A stretch of 64,000 bases of DNA from Phycisphaerales bacterium (GCA_028289195.1 JANQQR010000010.1:1-64000); one strand, 5' to 3'. Numbered from the stretch's first letter, positions 27,069-36,755 are shown. Numbers and translations are program-made. The notes: a model not told the origin generated them from the letters alone.

Positions 27069-28241
27069 TTACGGGCAGACCGTGAGCCAGTTCTCGAGCA
27101 CCACGGAGATATCCGCGAAGTTGACCAGGCGATCGCCGTTGGCGTCGCCGGGGCCCGTGCCGGGGCTGTAGTCGCTCAGCCAGAACTGCAGCACCACGCT
27201 CAGATCCGCGAAATCAACGGCGCCATCATCGTTGGCGTCCCCTGCGCACACTCCGGCGGTGATCATGATCAGGCGAGCCTGCTCGCCCGATCCAGGAGTC
27301 GAAGACACGCCGCTCGCGACGATCGTGCCCGCGCCGAACTCTCCGCTCCCGAACGTCCGGAGCGTGTCCCCGAGGGAGTCGAGCACCACGGCCGCGCCGA
27401 GTTCGGGCGCGTACACGCCCGCGACCTCTCCCGCGACCCCGGGGTACGCGCTCGTCGCGTACGTCGAGCCGAACAGGGTGAGCGGATCGATGAGCTTCAT
27501 CCGGGGCACGGCGTTGTTGGAGTTGTCGTCGATTTTGAGGAACAGCATCCCGTCCGGTCCTGGGCTCAGGCCGCGGGTGACGACGCCCAATGCGCCGCCG
27601 ATCGGCACCACCGCGAACGTCGGCTCGCTGGAGATCCGCGCGCCGTCGTCTGTGAGCGGGAGACGCGTGATGAGCGTCGCGTCGCTCGATCCGTTGATCG
27701 CCCGGGTGAAGTAGAGCGAGCGGGTCGGCGCGTAGTACAGGAGGTCCTCGATCGTGGGACCGGCGAGGATGACCGGGACGCTCCCATCGGGCACTCTCAG
27801 GTTCCTGGTCGCGTTCGTCGCGTCGAGATACCCGAAGGTCCCCGAATCCTCACCGGCGAAGTACACGCGCCCGTCTCCGGTGGGCGCGGGGCTCCCGACG
27901 ACGAAGGGGTAGTCGAGCTGGATCATGGTCTCGTTGCCGGCGGCGTCGACCGCCATGAGGATGTCGGTAGCCTGGTCCCACGGCAGCAGGATCCGCCGGC
28001 GGAACGGGTCGTAGGCGCCACCACGCCGGAATCGAGTCTGAGAGATGACCTGTGAGGCCCACGCGTTGCCCGGCTGATAGCGCACGACGGCGAACGTCGC
28101 GCCGGTTCCCGACGGGTCCGGATACGAGGCACTCACGAGGAAGATGTCGCCCGGAACGAATGCCTGCGCTGATGCGCGATCCGCGGCACCCACGAGCGCG
28201 CAAAGAGCGACCAGGATGGTGATTGCACACTCTCGAGGCAT
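27069..28241 (-). CDS. Exported protein with C-terminal dockerin-type domain
   Basis: A 390-residue protein with signal peptide MPRECAITILVALCALVGAA and GGGGAG before the ATG. The body of about 300 residues looks like a beta-propeller of unknown ligand (DPFRRRILLPWDQATDILMA, GDGRVYFAGEDSG, PTRSLYFTRAI). The end has a two-part calcium-loop domain: DANDDGAVDFADLSVVLQFW and GDANGDRLVNFADISVVLEN. It starts 34 bases after the stop of gene F and may be its operon partner. It converges with mnmA, only 6 bases between stops. Confidence 0.85.
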   Translation of the reverse strand: MPRECAITILVALCALVGAADRASAQAFVPGDIFLVSASYPDPSGTGATFAVVRYQPGNAWASQVISQTRFRRGGAYDPFRRRILLPWDQATDILMAVDAAGNETMIQLDYPFVVGSPAPTGDGRVYFAGEDSGTFGYLDATNATRNLRVPDGSVPVILAGPTIEDLLYYAPTRSLYFTRAINGSSDATLITRLPLTDDGARISSEPTFAVVPIGGALGVVTRGLSPGPDGMLFLKIDDNSNNAVPRMKLIDPLTLFGSTYATSAYPGVAGEVAGVYAPELGAAVVLDSLGDTLRTFGSGEFGAGTIVASGVSSTPGSGEQARLIMITAGVCAGDANDDGAVDFADLSVVLQFWLSDYSPGTGPGDANGDRLVNFADISVVLENWLTVCP

Positions 28242-28275
28242 GGGCTCCCCGCGCAGCAGACGAGCGTCTGCGCCG

Positions 28276-29640
28276 CTAGAACTCGTAGTTGGCGTGCGGA
28301 TTCGAGCTTACGCCGATCGTTGCCGAATCCACGATCGGGCCGACCGTATCGAGCCCGGTCGTCACATAGTTCGTGCCGTTGTTCGCGGCCGAGTTGCCGA
28401 CGATGAGGTTCCCGCCCGGGCCGGACACGAGAAAGCCCTCATTCGTGTTCCCGATCGCCGAGCAGTCGGTAGCGGAGGAATCTTCGCCCTGCAGATCGAA
28501 TCCCAGGGTGTTGCTCGACGCCCGGCAGTCGGTCACTCGCGACTCCGAGCCGATCGCGAATCCGGTTCCGTTGAGGTTGGCGTTGCAACCGGAGAGGGTA
28601 GTATCCAAGCCCGCGGCGAACGCTGTCGTACAATTGGTGACGTGACAGTCGACAATTGTGTTCGACTGAACGGAGGCGATTCCCGTGGTCATGAACTGCA
28701 CCGTGCACGCTTCGATGCGGCATGCAGACTGCGCGTTGATACCGTCGGCGTTGCCCCCGCGCGCCGTGCAGCCCACCACCCAGCAGCCGAAGCGCACGTT
28801 GAAGTTGTTGCCGGTGTTGCTGCCGGCGGTGCTGTTGATAACGGAGGAGCCGCTCGAGATGTAGAACCCGTGGTCGGCGTTGTCAAAGGCCGTGCACCCG
28901 ATGACAGTGCTGTTCGCGCCGCAGCGGATCCCTTCGATTGTGTTCCCGTTCGATTGGCACGAGTCGACGGTTGACCCGTCGCCGGAGCTGATCCCGTTTC
29001 CACCGTTGAAGTTCGCCACACTGTTCGAGACTACGCCGTAACCGGCGGCAAGTCGGATCCCGTCGCCGGAGTTGTTGATGGCGACGCAGAGTTCGACGAT
29101 GCAATCGAAACCACAGATGATGCCCTCAGTGCCGTTGTTCTGCGCCACGCAGCCCGTGACGATTGCGTTTCCGCTGGTGGCGATCCCCACTCCGGCGTTC
29201 CCCTGGCTCATCACGTCGGCGATGCGCACGTTGCCGAACGCCGGCGCAAGATCGATGCCGCCCGCATCCCAGCCCTGCACGAACCCGCTGTGGATCCGGA
29301 TGTTGAACAGCCCCGGCTCGCTGATGATCCCGGCCAGCGTCTTGGGCTGACCACGGAGCGTGAAGCCCATGAGATCGATCGTGACGCCATTGGCGGCGAT
29401 CTCGATACCGCTCAGCGTGGGCTCACCCTCGATGTCGCCCGACACGTAGTACGAACCAGGCTTCTCGATCCGGTAGAGGGAATCGGCGTCGCCCGGCGTG
29501 TTCTGCTGGTTGATCTCGATCCGTGGCCCAAACCGGCCTGTGTCGGCGATAGGGCCTGCAGGTGGGTTGAGCGGGCCGGCGAGTGCCGGACTACAAAGAG
29601 TGACCAACAACAGCGATGACCGATTATGGCGCGTGAACAT
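28276..29640 (-). CDS. Beta-helix family protein F (454 aa)
   Basis: ATG 29640 follows GGGAGAG; the leader is MFTRHNRSSLLLVTLCSPALA. The N-box is TGRFGPR type with NTPGDADSLYRIEKPGSYYV. The first 150 residues are close to gene G next door, with shared elements such as NIRIHSGFV and GVGIAT. Coils carry Cys at nearly every turn. The C-tail is SSNPHANYEF, with His in place of Trp, a form shared only with G. It is a recent tandem duplicate of G. Confidence 0.93.
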   Translation of the reverse strand: MFTRHNRSSLLLVTLCSPALAGPLNPPAGPIADTGRFGPRIEINQQNTPGDADSLYRIEKPGSYYVSGDIEGEPTLSGIEIAANGVTIDLMGFTLRGQPKTLAGIISEPGLFNIRIHSGFVQGWDAGGIDLAPAFGNVRIADVMSQGNAGVGIATSGNAIVTGCVAQNNGTEGIICGFDCIVELCVAINNSGDGIRLAAGYGVVSNSVANFNGGNGISSGDGSTVDSCQSNGNTIEGIRCGANSTVIGCTAFDNADHGFYISSGSSVINSTAGSNTGNNFNVRFGCWVVGCTARGGNADGINAQSACRIEACTVQFMTTGIASVQSNTIVDCHVTNCTTAFAAGLDTTLSGCNANLNGTGFAIGSESRVTDCRASSNTLGFDLQGEDSSATDCSAIGNTNEGFLVSGPGGNLIVGNSAANNGTNYVTTGLDTVGPIVDSATIGVSSNPHANYEF

Positions 29641-29672
29641 ATGCACTCTCCCGTTTGGCGTTCCCTCTGTGA

Positions 29673-29702
29673 AAGGTACCTCAGCGGCGCGGAGATTCCA
29701 GC
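29673..29702 (-). promoter_or_regulatory. P-box promoter of gene F
   Basis: GCTGGA, 18 bases, TACCTT on the minus strand, 33 bases before the start codon. Confidence 0.6.
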
Positions 29703-29768
29703 ACGAGTTGCCGGATCTTCGGGCTCGGGTGATTCGTGATGCCAGCCGGACGCGGCGATCCCCCAAGG

Positions 29769-31019
29769 TCAATACTCGTAGTTGGCGTGCGGATTCGAGC
29801 TCACGCCGATTGTCGCTGAGTTGACAATCGGGCCGACTGTATCGAGCCCGGTAGTCGAGTAGTTCGTGCCATTCCCCGCAGCTGAGTTGCCGATGAGAAG
29901 ATTCCCTCCCGCACCGCTCACGAGGAATCCCTCAGCGGCATTGGCGATGGCTTCGCAGGCTGTCACCGAGGCGTCGGCGCCGATGAGATCGAATCCGACG
30001 GTGCCGTTGGTCGTGGAGCATCTGCTGATCACGCAACGCGAGGCGACCTGCACCCCCGTGGTGTAGAACGAGATGATGCATCCGGTGACTCTGGTCGCGA
30101 TGTCGGCCTGAATCGCGGTGGCGAAGTTCTGGACGACACAATTTGAGACGATCGCGGCCTGGCCGATCTCGATGCCGATCGTCCCTTGAACCGATGGGTT
30201 CTGGACGGAGCACCCGATCACGACCGAGGCGTTCCGGGCCGAGATCCCGATCTGCCCCGCATTGCGCGATGTGCAATTCGAGACAGTGCACCCGAATCGC
30301 GCGGTGATGTTGTTGCCGAGGTTCGACTGCGCGCTGCTCGCGGTGATCGTGGAGCCGCTCGAGACGAAGAACCCGTCCATCTGGTTCTCGAATGCGGTGC
30401 AGCTCGTGATGAGTCCAGCCGAGCCGACGGTGATCCCGTCGAGCGCGTTGCTGGAAGCGACGGACTCGGCGATGACGCTGTTCGAGCCGCAGATGATCCC
30501 CTCCTCAGCGTTGCTGTCGGCAGCGCATCCCGAGACGAGCGAGTTGCCCGGGGTTGCGATCCCGACACCGCCGTTGCCGCTCGACACGATGCCGGTGACG
30601 AGCGTGTTGCCCGTTGAGGCAGAGAGATCGATCCCCCCGCGATCCCACTCCTCTACAAACCCGCTGTGGATGCGGATGTTCCGCAGCCCCGGCTCACTGA
30701 CGATCCCGTTCAGTGTCCCCGAGTCGCCTCGGAGCGTGAACCCGGACAGATCGATCGTGACCCCGCCAGTGGCGATCTCGATACCGCTCTGCGCGGGCTC
30801 GCCCCCGATGTCTCCCGAAACATAGTACGAGCCCGGCTTCTCGATCCGGAAGAGCGAGTCGGCGTCGCCCGGCGTGTTTTGCTGGTTGATCTCGATCCTG
30901 GGCCCGAACCGGCCCGTGTCGGCGATCGGGCCGGGGGGCGGATTGAGCGGGCCGGCGAGCGCGGCACCGCTCGACGCCACGATCAGAGTCACGACCGAAC
31001 ACATCCGCATTGACTGCAT
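29769..31019 (-). CDS. Beta-helix family protein G (416 aa)
   Basis: Two starts are possible: ATG 31019 (GGGAGG 9 bases before) or ATG 31010 (AGGAGG 9 bases before). The signal peptide is MRMCSVVTLIVASSGAALAG. The N-box is TGRFGPR type, nearly identical to that of F. The C-tail SSNPHANYEY also matches F. The last 60 residues (LIGNSAAGNGTNYSTTGLDT and onward) are almost the same in both, while the central coils have diverged. It lies 53 bases after gene H with no P-box of its own, so it is probably co-transcribed with H. Confidence 0.92.
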   Translation of the reverse strand: MQSMRMCSVVTLIVASSGAALAGPLNPPPGPIADTGRFGPRIEINQQNTPGDADSLFRIEKPGSYYVSGDIGGEPAQSGIEIATGGVTIDLSGFTLRGDSGTLNGIVSEPGLRNIRIHSGFVEEWDRGGIDLSASTGNTLVTGIVSSGNGGVGIATPGNSLVSGCAADSNAEEGIICGSNSVIAESVASSNALDGITVGSAGLITSCTAFENQMDGFFVSSGSTITASSAQSNLGNNITARFGCTVSNCTSRNAGQIGISARNASVVIGCSVQNPSVQGTIGIEIGQAAIVSNCVVQNFATAIQADIATRVTGCIISFYTTGVQVASRCVISRCSTTNGTVGFDLIGADASVTACEAIANAAEGFLVSGAGGNLLIGNSAAGNGTNYSTTGLDTVGPIVNSATIGVSSNPHANYEY

Positions 31020-31072
31020 CCTCCTGGCCCTCCCTCTGAAGCTCTCGCTCGTTGCCCCAGCCCAGCCGGCGC

Positions 31073-32434
31073 TCACCACCCGAAATTCGCCCACGGATCG
31101 GTCGAGCCGACGCTCGCGCCTCCCGCCGAACCGTTGATCGCGCCGCCGAGGTTCGCGCCAACGCACAGGGCCGAGTTGCCACCGACGATGGTGAAGTTGG
31201 TCGTGTTGGCTGCACATGTGTTCCGGACGATGAAATTCACCGTCCCGTCCACATCGATCCCGCGGTCGTTGCCGGTGCAGTGGTTCCCGTCGATCCGGCA
31301 GTACGAGGACGACGAGAAGTCGACGAAGATTCCCGCGCCATCGCCTTGCGGGTTCCTGTTGAATCCGCAGTAGTTCCGGGTGACGAAACAGCGGGTGGCG
31401 ACCCGGATCCCGTTTTCACCGTTCTCCGTCACGGAGCAATCGGCGATCAGCGTCTCGACGCTGGCCGAGATCCCGTTGACATCATTCAGACTCGCGGCAC
31501 AGCCGATGACCACGCTCCCCGACCCGGCGCCGATGCCGGAATTCCGATTGTCGAACGCGGAGCAGCTGATGATGGAGCAATTCGACGACGTCGAGATGCC
31601 CGAGAACGTGTTCTCGTGCGCCGAGCTGTTCAAGATCGTGCAGCCGAAGGCGGCGCTGATGCCGGCGCCCGAGTTGCCGCGAGCGCTGCAGTTCGAGATC
31701 GATCCGGCGCGGCCCGCGCGGACGCCGGCGAATCCGTTGAACTCACCCGCGCACCCGTGGATCGCCGAGCCCTGGCCGGCTTCGATGCCGTACTCGGTGT
31801 TCGAGGTGCCGGTGCAGTCCATCACGGTGCAGCCCGATCCGGTGGTGATACCGTCGGCGCCGTTGCCGAACGACGCGCAGCCAGAGACGACGGTGCTCTG
31901 GCCGGCGACGATGCCGCTGTCGACGTTCCCGAAACTCTCGCAGGCCCTGATCACCCCTTGCAGCGCCGGCCCGCGGATGCCGGCGCCCATGCTCGCCAGC
32001 ACACGGACACTCTCGATCCGCCCGCTGCTGGCGCCGGTCATGTCGACGCCGTCTTCTCCCCAGAATTCCAACGCCCCGTTGTAGACCACGATGTTGGTCC
32101 ATCCGCCTTCGTCAACGGCCACTCCGTCGAGCGAGCCAGCGCCGCCGGAGAGCTCGAAGCCCATGAGGTCGAGGGTCACGCCTCCGGTCGCGATCACGAT
32201 GCCGTGCTTGCCGGCCTCACCGAGAAGGTTGCCCCCAAGGTAGTAAGACCCCGGCTCCTTGATCTTGAAGACCGAGTCGGCGTCTCCGGGGGTGTTCTCG
32301 GCGTTGACCTCGATTCGGGGGCCGAAGCGCCCGGTCTCGCCGATGGGGCCCGCTGGGGGGTTGAGCGAGCCGGCGATCGCCGGGGCGCCGGCGCCGATCA
32401 CGAGCAGTTGGAACAGATTACGGCGCGTGAACAT
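31073..32434 (-). CDS. Beta-helix family protein H (453 aa)
   Basis: I use ATG 32434 (GGGAGAG 5 bases upstream) rather than the GTG two codons earlier. The leader MFTRRNLFQLLVIGAGAPAI carries an RR pair, but it is not a convincing Tat motif. The N-box is TGRFGPR type with ENTPGDADSVFKIKEPGSYY. About 13 coils follow, such as CASFGNGADGITTGSGCTV. The C-tail is STDPWANFGW, the only one ending in Trp. Confidence 0.93.
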   Translation of the reverse strand: MFTRRNLFQLLVIGAGAPAIAGSLNPPAGPIGETGRFGPRIEVNAENTPGDADSVFKIKEPGSYYLGGNLLGEAGKHGIVIATGGVTLDLMGFELSGGAGSLDGVAVDEGGWTNIVVYNGALEFWGEDGVDMTGASSGRIESVRVLASMGAGIRGPALQGVIRACESFGNVDSGIVAGQSTVVSGCASFGNGADGITTGSGCTVMDCTGTSNTEYGIEAGQGSAIHGCAGEFNGFAGVRAGRAGSISNCSARGNSGAGISAAFGCTILNSSAHENTFSGISTSSNCSIISCSAFDNRNSGIGAGSGSVVIGCAASLNDVNGISASVETLIADCSVTENGENGIRVATRCFVTRNYCGFNRNPQGDGAGIFVDFSSSSYCRIDGNHCTGNDRGIDVDGTVNFIVRNTCAANTTNFTIVGGNSALCVGANLGGAINGSAGGASVGSTDPWANFGW

Positions 32435-32466
32435 AGGCACTCTCCCTCCGGGCGCTCTCTGACGAA

Positions 32467-32496
32467 AGAGTACCCCAACATCACGCTAAAGCCAGC
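32467..32496 (-). promoter_or_regulatory. P-box promoter of genes H and G
   Basis: GCTGGC, 18 bases, TACTCT on the minus strand, 33 bases before the start of H. Confidence 0.75.
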
Positions 32497-32534
32497 GCCA
32501 GTTAGGGGATCCGTGCGCCGGTGTCGGCCAGCGC

Positions 32535-33701
32535 CTAATAGCTCAGATTGGCCCAGGGATCCGTCGTACCCACGCCCGCGCCCCCGCTGCTGCCCAGAAT
32601 TGCGCCGCTCGCAGGAGCGCTCACAACCATGCCGACCCGGTTGCCGGCCACGATGTCGTAGTTTGTCGAATTGCCCCGGGCCGTGTTCTTGATGATCAGG
32701 TTGAGTGAGTTGTCCACGTCGATCCCGCGATCGCTGTCGAGCACGACGTTGCCCTCGATGTGGCACCCCTGAAAGGTCACATGGATCGCTGCGCCGTCGC
32801 TTCCGTTCCCCGCGACGCTGCAGATGTTGCCAACGACGTAGGCGTCCTGGCTCACGCGGATGCAATCTCCAGGATGGGCATAGGACGTGTTTCCTTGGAT
32901 GATGCAGCCCGAGCCCCCGGAGATTCCCGTTCCCTGCCCGAACGCCGCGGTGCAGCCGATGATGCTCCCCCCGGATGAGACGGATATCCCGGTTGCATTC
33001 GCGCGGGCCGAGCACTGCGTGATGAGCGTGCCGGTCGATCCTTGTATTCCCGAAAAGTCGTGGAGCTCAGCGGTGCAACGAACGATCGCCCCGTAGGAGG
33101 CACCGCTGATGCCGTTTCCATCATTCGCGCTGGCCGAGCAATCTACGATGACACTCGAGTTGCCCGCCGTGATCCCCGTGCTCCCATTGGCGATCGCGCT
33201 GCAGCCACGGATCAGGCCCGCGTCACCGACACTCAACCCGACGGCGGAGTTCAGTTCCGCACGGACGCTCTCGATCACGCATCCCTCCCCGAAACCAAGG
33301 TCGACGCCGTCGAATCCCCAGGACACCACCGAGCCGTTGCAGACCTTCAGATTCTGCCGGTTTCCGTCCGAATCGATCGCGCTGTCCGAGCCGGGGACAC
33401 CGAGCATCTCGAAGCCCATCAGGTCGATCGTCACGTTGTCGGAAGCGATGGAGATGCCGTGCCTGTTGGCGACGCCGACAACGTTGCTTGTGAGGTAGTA
33501 CGAGCCCGGCGCCGTGATGCGAAAGAGGCTGTTGAAGTTGCCCGGTGTGTTCGTGGCGTTGATCGGGATGCGGGGCTCGACCTCGTCGAGCGTCTTCATC
33601 GTCGGCGCCACCGGCCCTGCGGGCGGGGCGAGGTCGCCGGCGGAAACGGCCGGAGAGCAGACGGCGAGCACGGACACAACGCACGCGATTCGGATCACCA
33701 T
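32535..33701 (-). CDS. Beta-helix family protein I (388 aa)
   Basis: ATG 33701 with GGGAGG 7 bases upstream; leader MVIRIACVVSVLAVCSPAVS. The N-box is the KTLDEVEPR type with NATNTPGNFNSLFRITAPGS. Coils include CSASANDGNGISGASYGAIV and CSARANATGISVSSGGSIIG. The conserved pre-tail block is FIIKNTARGNSTNYDIVAGN-like, and the C-tail is TTDPWANLSY. It is divergently transcribed from gene J, with a class I hairpin between them. Confidence 0.93.
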   Translation of the reverse strand: MVIRIACVVSVLAVCSPAVSAGDLAPPAGPVAPTMKTLDEVEPRIPINATNTPGNFNSLFRITAPGSYYLTSNVVGVANRHGISIASDNVTIDLMGFEMLGVPGSDSAIDSDGNRQNLKVCNGSVVSWGFDGVDLGFGEGCVIESVRAELNSAVGLSVGDAGLIRGCSAIANGSTGITAGNSSVIVDCSASANDGNGISGASYGAIVRCTAELHDFSGIQGSTGTLITQCSARANATGISVSSGGSIIGCTAAFGQGTGISGGSGCIIQGNTSYAHPGDCIRVSQDAYVVGNICSVAGNGSDGAAIHVTFQGCHIEGNVVLDSDRGIDVDNSLNLIIKNTARGNSTNYDIVAGNRVGMVVSAPASGAILGSSGGAGVGTTDPWANLSY

Positions 33702-33739
33702 TTTCAAGCCTCCCAAGCGGGCAACCGGGCCCACACCCA

Positions 33740-33769
33740 AATCTACCCCGGATCCGGAGCGCGGCCAGC
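33740..33769 (-). promoter_or_regulatory. P-box promoter of gene I
   Basis: GCTGGC, 18 bases, TAGATT on the minus strand, 39 bases before the start codon. Confidence 0.75.
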
Positions 33770-33779
33770 GCCGAGGGAT

Positions 33780-33823
33780 CCCTAGGGGATCATCGCAGGG
33801 GGTGCGGGGTTGATCCCCTAGGG
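33780..33823. repeat. Class I hairpin, copy 1
   Basis: Perfect 13-bp inverted repeat, CCCTAGGGGATCA and complement, 18-base centre. It lies between the divergent promoters of genes I and J, so here it is not a terminator of either gene. Confidence 0.9.
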
Positions 33824-33852
33824 CCCTCCGCCGCTGATTCGGCGATCGACGC

Positions 33853-33881
33853 TTCCGTGCGCCGAAACCTCGTGGCATACT
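33853..33881 (+). promoter_or_regulatory. Second-class promoter of gene J
   Basis: TTCCGT, 17 bases, CATACT on the plus strand, 42 bases before the start codon. It resembles the boxes before genes K and M. Confidence 0.5.
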
Positions 33882-33922
33882 GGGTTTCGGAGCGCTGACC
33901 GCGCGCTCACGGGAGGTCGCAG

Positions 33923-35878
33923 ATGTCCGCTGTCCGCTCGACCGTGCGCTGTTTGACCGTGCTGACCCCTCTGTGCGCGCCGGCGCTCGCCGGGCCGCTG
34001 AACCCTCCGCCCGGGCCGATCGATGCGTCGTATCGAACGCTCGACCAGGTCTGCCCCGGCATCCCGATCAGCACGCTGGCGGGCTCGCCCGAAGCAGTCC
34101 ACGTCATCCAGCAGCAGGGCCGGTTCATCCTCGACGCCGACCTCAACGGCCAGGCGGGCAAGCACGGCATCCTGATCGACAATCCCGGCGGGCCCGTGGT
34201 CATCGAGTGCAACGGCTACTCGATCACGGGTGTGCCCGGCTCGCTCGACGGCATCCACGGGCGCGCCGCGCGATCGGTGCACCTCGACTTCCCGATCATC
34301 GGCGACTGGGACGGTGACGGCGTCGACATCGCGATCGAGACGATCGAGATCACGCACGAGGTGCTGATTTTCAAGGGCGGCGCAGTCGGCAACGTCGCCG
34401 GAGACGGCTTCGTGGTCACCATGCCGCCAACGCCGGCGGGCGTGAGCCACACCGCGATCTGGACGGACATGAACGTGCACGATGTCGGCGGGACCGCCAT
34501 CGAGGTCCGGCCCGAGTTCGGCGGCGGGCTCTCGTCCTACGTCATGCGGGTTAACAATGTCGGCATCACCAACGCGGGCGCCCACGGTGTCCACGCCCAG
34601 CGCGGCGCGCTCGGAAGGTACCCGGTCCATGTGCACCGCCTGAGCATCTCGGGCGCGGGCGCGAGCGGCGTTCTCCTCGATGCACCGGCGCTCATCTCAG
34701 GCGACCGGGGCTCCGGGCAGCCCCCGGCTGTGCGCTTCCTGTGGGGACAGGGCATCTACATCGGGGACACCGGCCTGACAGCGCTGCGCGTCGCCGATGC
34801 CGAGGCGAGCGGCGACCTCAACGGATTCTTCATCCAGGAGCCCGACGGCGACGGCATGGAGGTCGGGGACGGCTTTTCGATCTCGGACTCGATCGTCGAG
34901 AACGCCGCGGGCGTGGGCATCCGGTTCGGCGACGGCGTCAACGGCCGACGCCTCATGGTGTCGAACACCGGCGGCTCGGGCGTGGAAGGCGGGCGGAACG
35001 CGTCCCTCAGTGACCTTTCCGTGTGGAACGCCGCGGGGGACGGCGTGAACCTGAGCGATCTCTCGTGGGTCGAGCGGATCGACATCAACGGCGCCACCGA
35101 CGCCGGCATCCGCTGCGGCTCGTCCTCGGTCGTCGCCGGCGCGCTGGTGATGAACGCGGGGACCGTCGGGATCGATGCCGCCGACCGGGTCACGCTGTCC
35201 CGCGTGACGGTCGGTTACGAGAGTGCGGCGCCGACGCTCGGCGCCGTGTTCGCCGGGGAGTACCTGGTCGCCGATGCGGTTCACTCTTTCGGCACGTGGA
35301 ACACCCAGCGCGGCGCGCGGATCAGCGCGAGCCTCGTCATGATGGACCAGGACGCCGGGCCGTTTGCCCCGCACATGTTCGACGGGGGTGAGCACGTCAT
35401 CGAGGGGTGCGACTTCCGCCTGCTCGGCAACGACGTTGCCAAGCTCCCGATCGCCCGCTTCGTCGGCAACGAGATCGAGCTGCGGAACAGCAGCTTCACC
35501 CTTCTCGACACTCCGATCGATCCTGTTCTGGTGAGCCGGGGCACGAGCGAAGCCGTGTACATCCGGGGATTCGGAACGTTCATCACCAAGACCCGTGTCA
35601 AGAACATCTGGTCCGGCATCGCGGGGATCGGCCTCGATTCTCCCGGCGGGCACCACGTGATCCAGGACAACACGTTCATCGGCGCGCGTGGGCTGGGGGC
35701 GATCGGCGTGTTCGGCGTCGTCAACAACACGATGATCATCGGGAACACGTTCTCGGGGCTCGGGCCGGCGGGGATCGCGTTCGACGTCCCGGGATCGGGC
35801 AACGTGTTCGGGCCGACGGTCTCGGGCACCGGGGTCGTGACGAACCCGAACCCGGACCGGAACGTGGTTGTGCCCTAG
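33923..35878 (+). CDS. Beta-helix family protein J (651 aa)
   Basis: Exported, leader ending CAPALAG, GGGAGG 7 bases before the ATG. The N-box is GPLNPPPGPIDASYRTLDQV, then a Pro-Gly-Ile-Pro-Ile segment, then AVHVIQQQGRFILDADLNG, IDNPGGPVVIECNGYS and GSLDGIHG. This is the subfamily shared with genes A and X. The helix region has few Cys and less regular coils than typical members. The C-tail is NPNPDRNVVVP, like X (NPGPDRNLHVP). It is the largest member. Confidence 0.9.
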   Translation: MSAVRSTVRCLTVLTPLCAPALAGPLNPPPGPIDASYRTLDQVCPGIPISTLAGSPEAVHVIQQQGRFILDADLNGQAGKHGILIDNPGGPVVIECNGYSITGVPGSLDGIHGRAARSVHLDFPIIGDWDGDGVDIAIETIEITHEVLIFKGGAVGNVAGDGFVVTMPPTPAGVSHTAIWTDMNVHDVGGTAIEVRPEFGGGLSSYVMRVNNVGITNAGAHGVHAQRGALGRYPVHVHRLSISGAGASGVLLDAPALISGDRGSGQPPAVRFLWGQGIYIGDTGLTALRVADAEASGDLNGFFIQEPDGDGMEVGDGFSISDSIVENAAGVGIRFGDGVNGRRLMVSNTGGSGVEGGRNASLSDLSVWNAAGDGVNLSDLSWVERIDINGATDAGIRCGSSSVVAGALVMNAGTVGIDAADRVTLSRVTVGYESAAPTLGAVFAGEYLVADAVHSFGTWNTQRGARISASLVMMDQDAGPFAPHMFDGGEHVIEGCDFRLLGNDVAKLPIARFVGNEIELRNSSFTLLDTPIDPVLVSRGTSEAVYIRGFGTFITKTRVKNIWSGIAGIGLDSPGGHHVIQDNTFIGARGLGAIGVFGVVNNTMIIGNTFSGLGPAGIAFDVPGSGNVFGPTVSGTGVVTNPNPDRNVVVP

Positions 35879-35933
35879 CGTTGATTCGGCCGGCGCCCCG
35901 ATATCGCGCGTCGCCACGCTGAAAGGACCGACG

Positions 35934-36623
35934 ATGCCACGCACCGCGACGAAACGCCTGAGCAAGACCGAGGTGATCCGACGCCTCAAGTCCAAGGCGA
36001 GGCCGGAGATCCGCAAGGTCTACCTGAACCACGAGATCACCGGCTCCGTGCTCGGCGTCACGTGGGGCGACATCGGAACGCTCCGGAAGGAGATCAAGAA
36101 GGACCACGACCTCGCGCTGAGTCTGTGGGCGAGCGGGCACTTCGAGGCACGCGCCCTGGCGTCGATGATCGTGGACCCGGAGCGGGTGAAGGTCGCGGAT
36201 CTCGAGGCGTGGCTCGGCGACGTCGGGGACGCGGGCCTCTCGGGCATCCTCAGCGAGATCGCCTACCAGACGCCCGGCGCCCACGGCGTCGCCCGCAAGT
36301 GGCGCCGCGTCCGCGATGAATGGAAGAGCACCTGCGGCTGGAACATCACCGGCCACCTCGCTTCGCACGACGAGTCGGCCGACGACGACGAGCTGGCCGA
36401 GGCCGTCGCGGTCATCGAGAAGAAGATCCACTCGAGCCCCAACCGGACGCGTGAGGCCATGAACAACGCGCTGATCTCGATCGGTCGGCGCAACGCGCGC
36501 CTGAAGAAGGTCGCGCTGGCGGCCGCCAAGCGCATCGGGCCGGTGGACGTGGATCACGGGAAGACCTCGTGCAAGACCCCGGACGCCGTCGCGAAGATCA
36601 GCGCGGGCGCGAAGAGGCGATAG
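35934..36623 (+). CDS. AlkD-like DNA alkylation repair protein
   Basis: A 229-residue protein starting at ATG 35934 with GAAAGGA 7 bases upstream. The sequence KSKARPEIRKVYLNHEITGS, VLGVTWGDIGTLRKEIKKDH and LALSLWASGHFEARALASMI follows the HEAT-like helical repeats of the AlkC/AlkD-type glycosylase family. The catalytic Trp and Asp equivalents are plausible (DEWKSTCGWNITGHLA) but cannot be assigned without alignment. The product is cytoplasmic, basic and rich in Lys at the C-terminus. It would remove alkylated bases; some relatives lack activity. It is unrelated to the flanking exported proteins. Confidence 0.8.
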   Translation: MPRTATKRLSKTEVIRRLKSKARPEIRKVYLNHEITGSVLGVTWGDIGTLRKEIKKDHDLALSLWASGHFEARALASMIVDPERVKVADLEAWLGDVGDAGLSGILSEIAYQTPGAHGVARKWRRVRDEWKSTCGWNITGHLASHDESADDDELAEAVAVIEKKIHSSPNRTREAMNNALISIGRRNARLKKVALAAAKRIGPVDVDHGKTSCKTPDAVAKISAGAKRR

Positions 36624-36635
36624 TGGGCCGGGTTG

Positions 36636-36676
36636 CCTAGAGGATCATCACCCCGGGTGCGGTGATGATCCCCTAC
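36636..36676. repeat. Class I hairpin, copy 2
   Basis: CCTAGAGGATCATCA and TGATGATCCCCTA arms with two arm differences, 13 bases after the AlkD-like gene stop and ahead of the hydrolase promoter. Confidence 0.8.
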
Positions 36677-36684
36677 GGGCATTC

Positions 36685-36713
36685 CTGCAACCGGGCATGG
36701 CGCCGGCCATAAT
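36685..36713 (+). promoter_or_regulatory. Candidate promoter of the hydrolase
   Basis: CTGCAA, 17 bases, CATAAT on the plus strand, 42 bases before the start codon. Confidence 0.45.
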
Positions 36714-36755
36714 GACCACCGGGACGAACCGGCCGGAACCGGTGCGAGGAGGTGC

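Noticed and set aside
32380-32434. Tat signal in gene H (RR near the start)
   Set aside because: The pair lacks the remaining Tat consensus, and the other family members have plain Sec-type leaders.
32499-32536. Possible extra class I hairpin near the stop of gene I (TAGGGGATCC...GCGCCTA)
   Set aside because: Only the left arm resembles the consensus; no matching right arm, so not counted.
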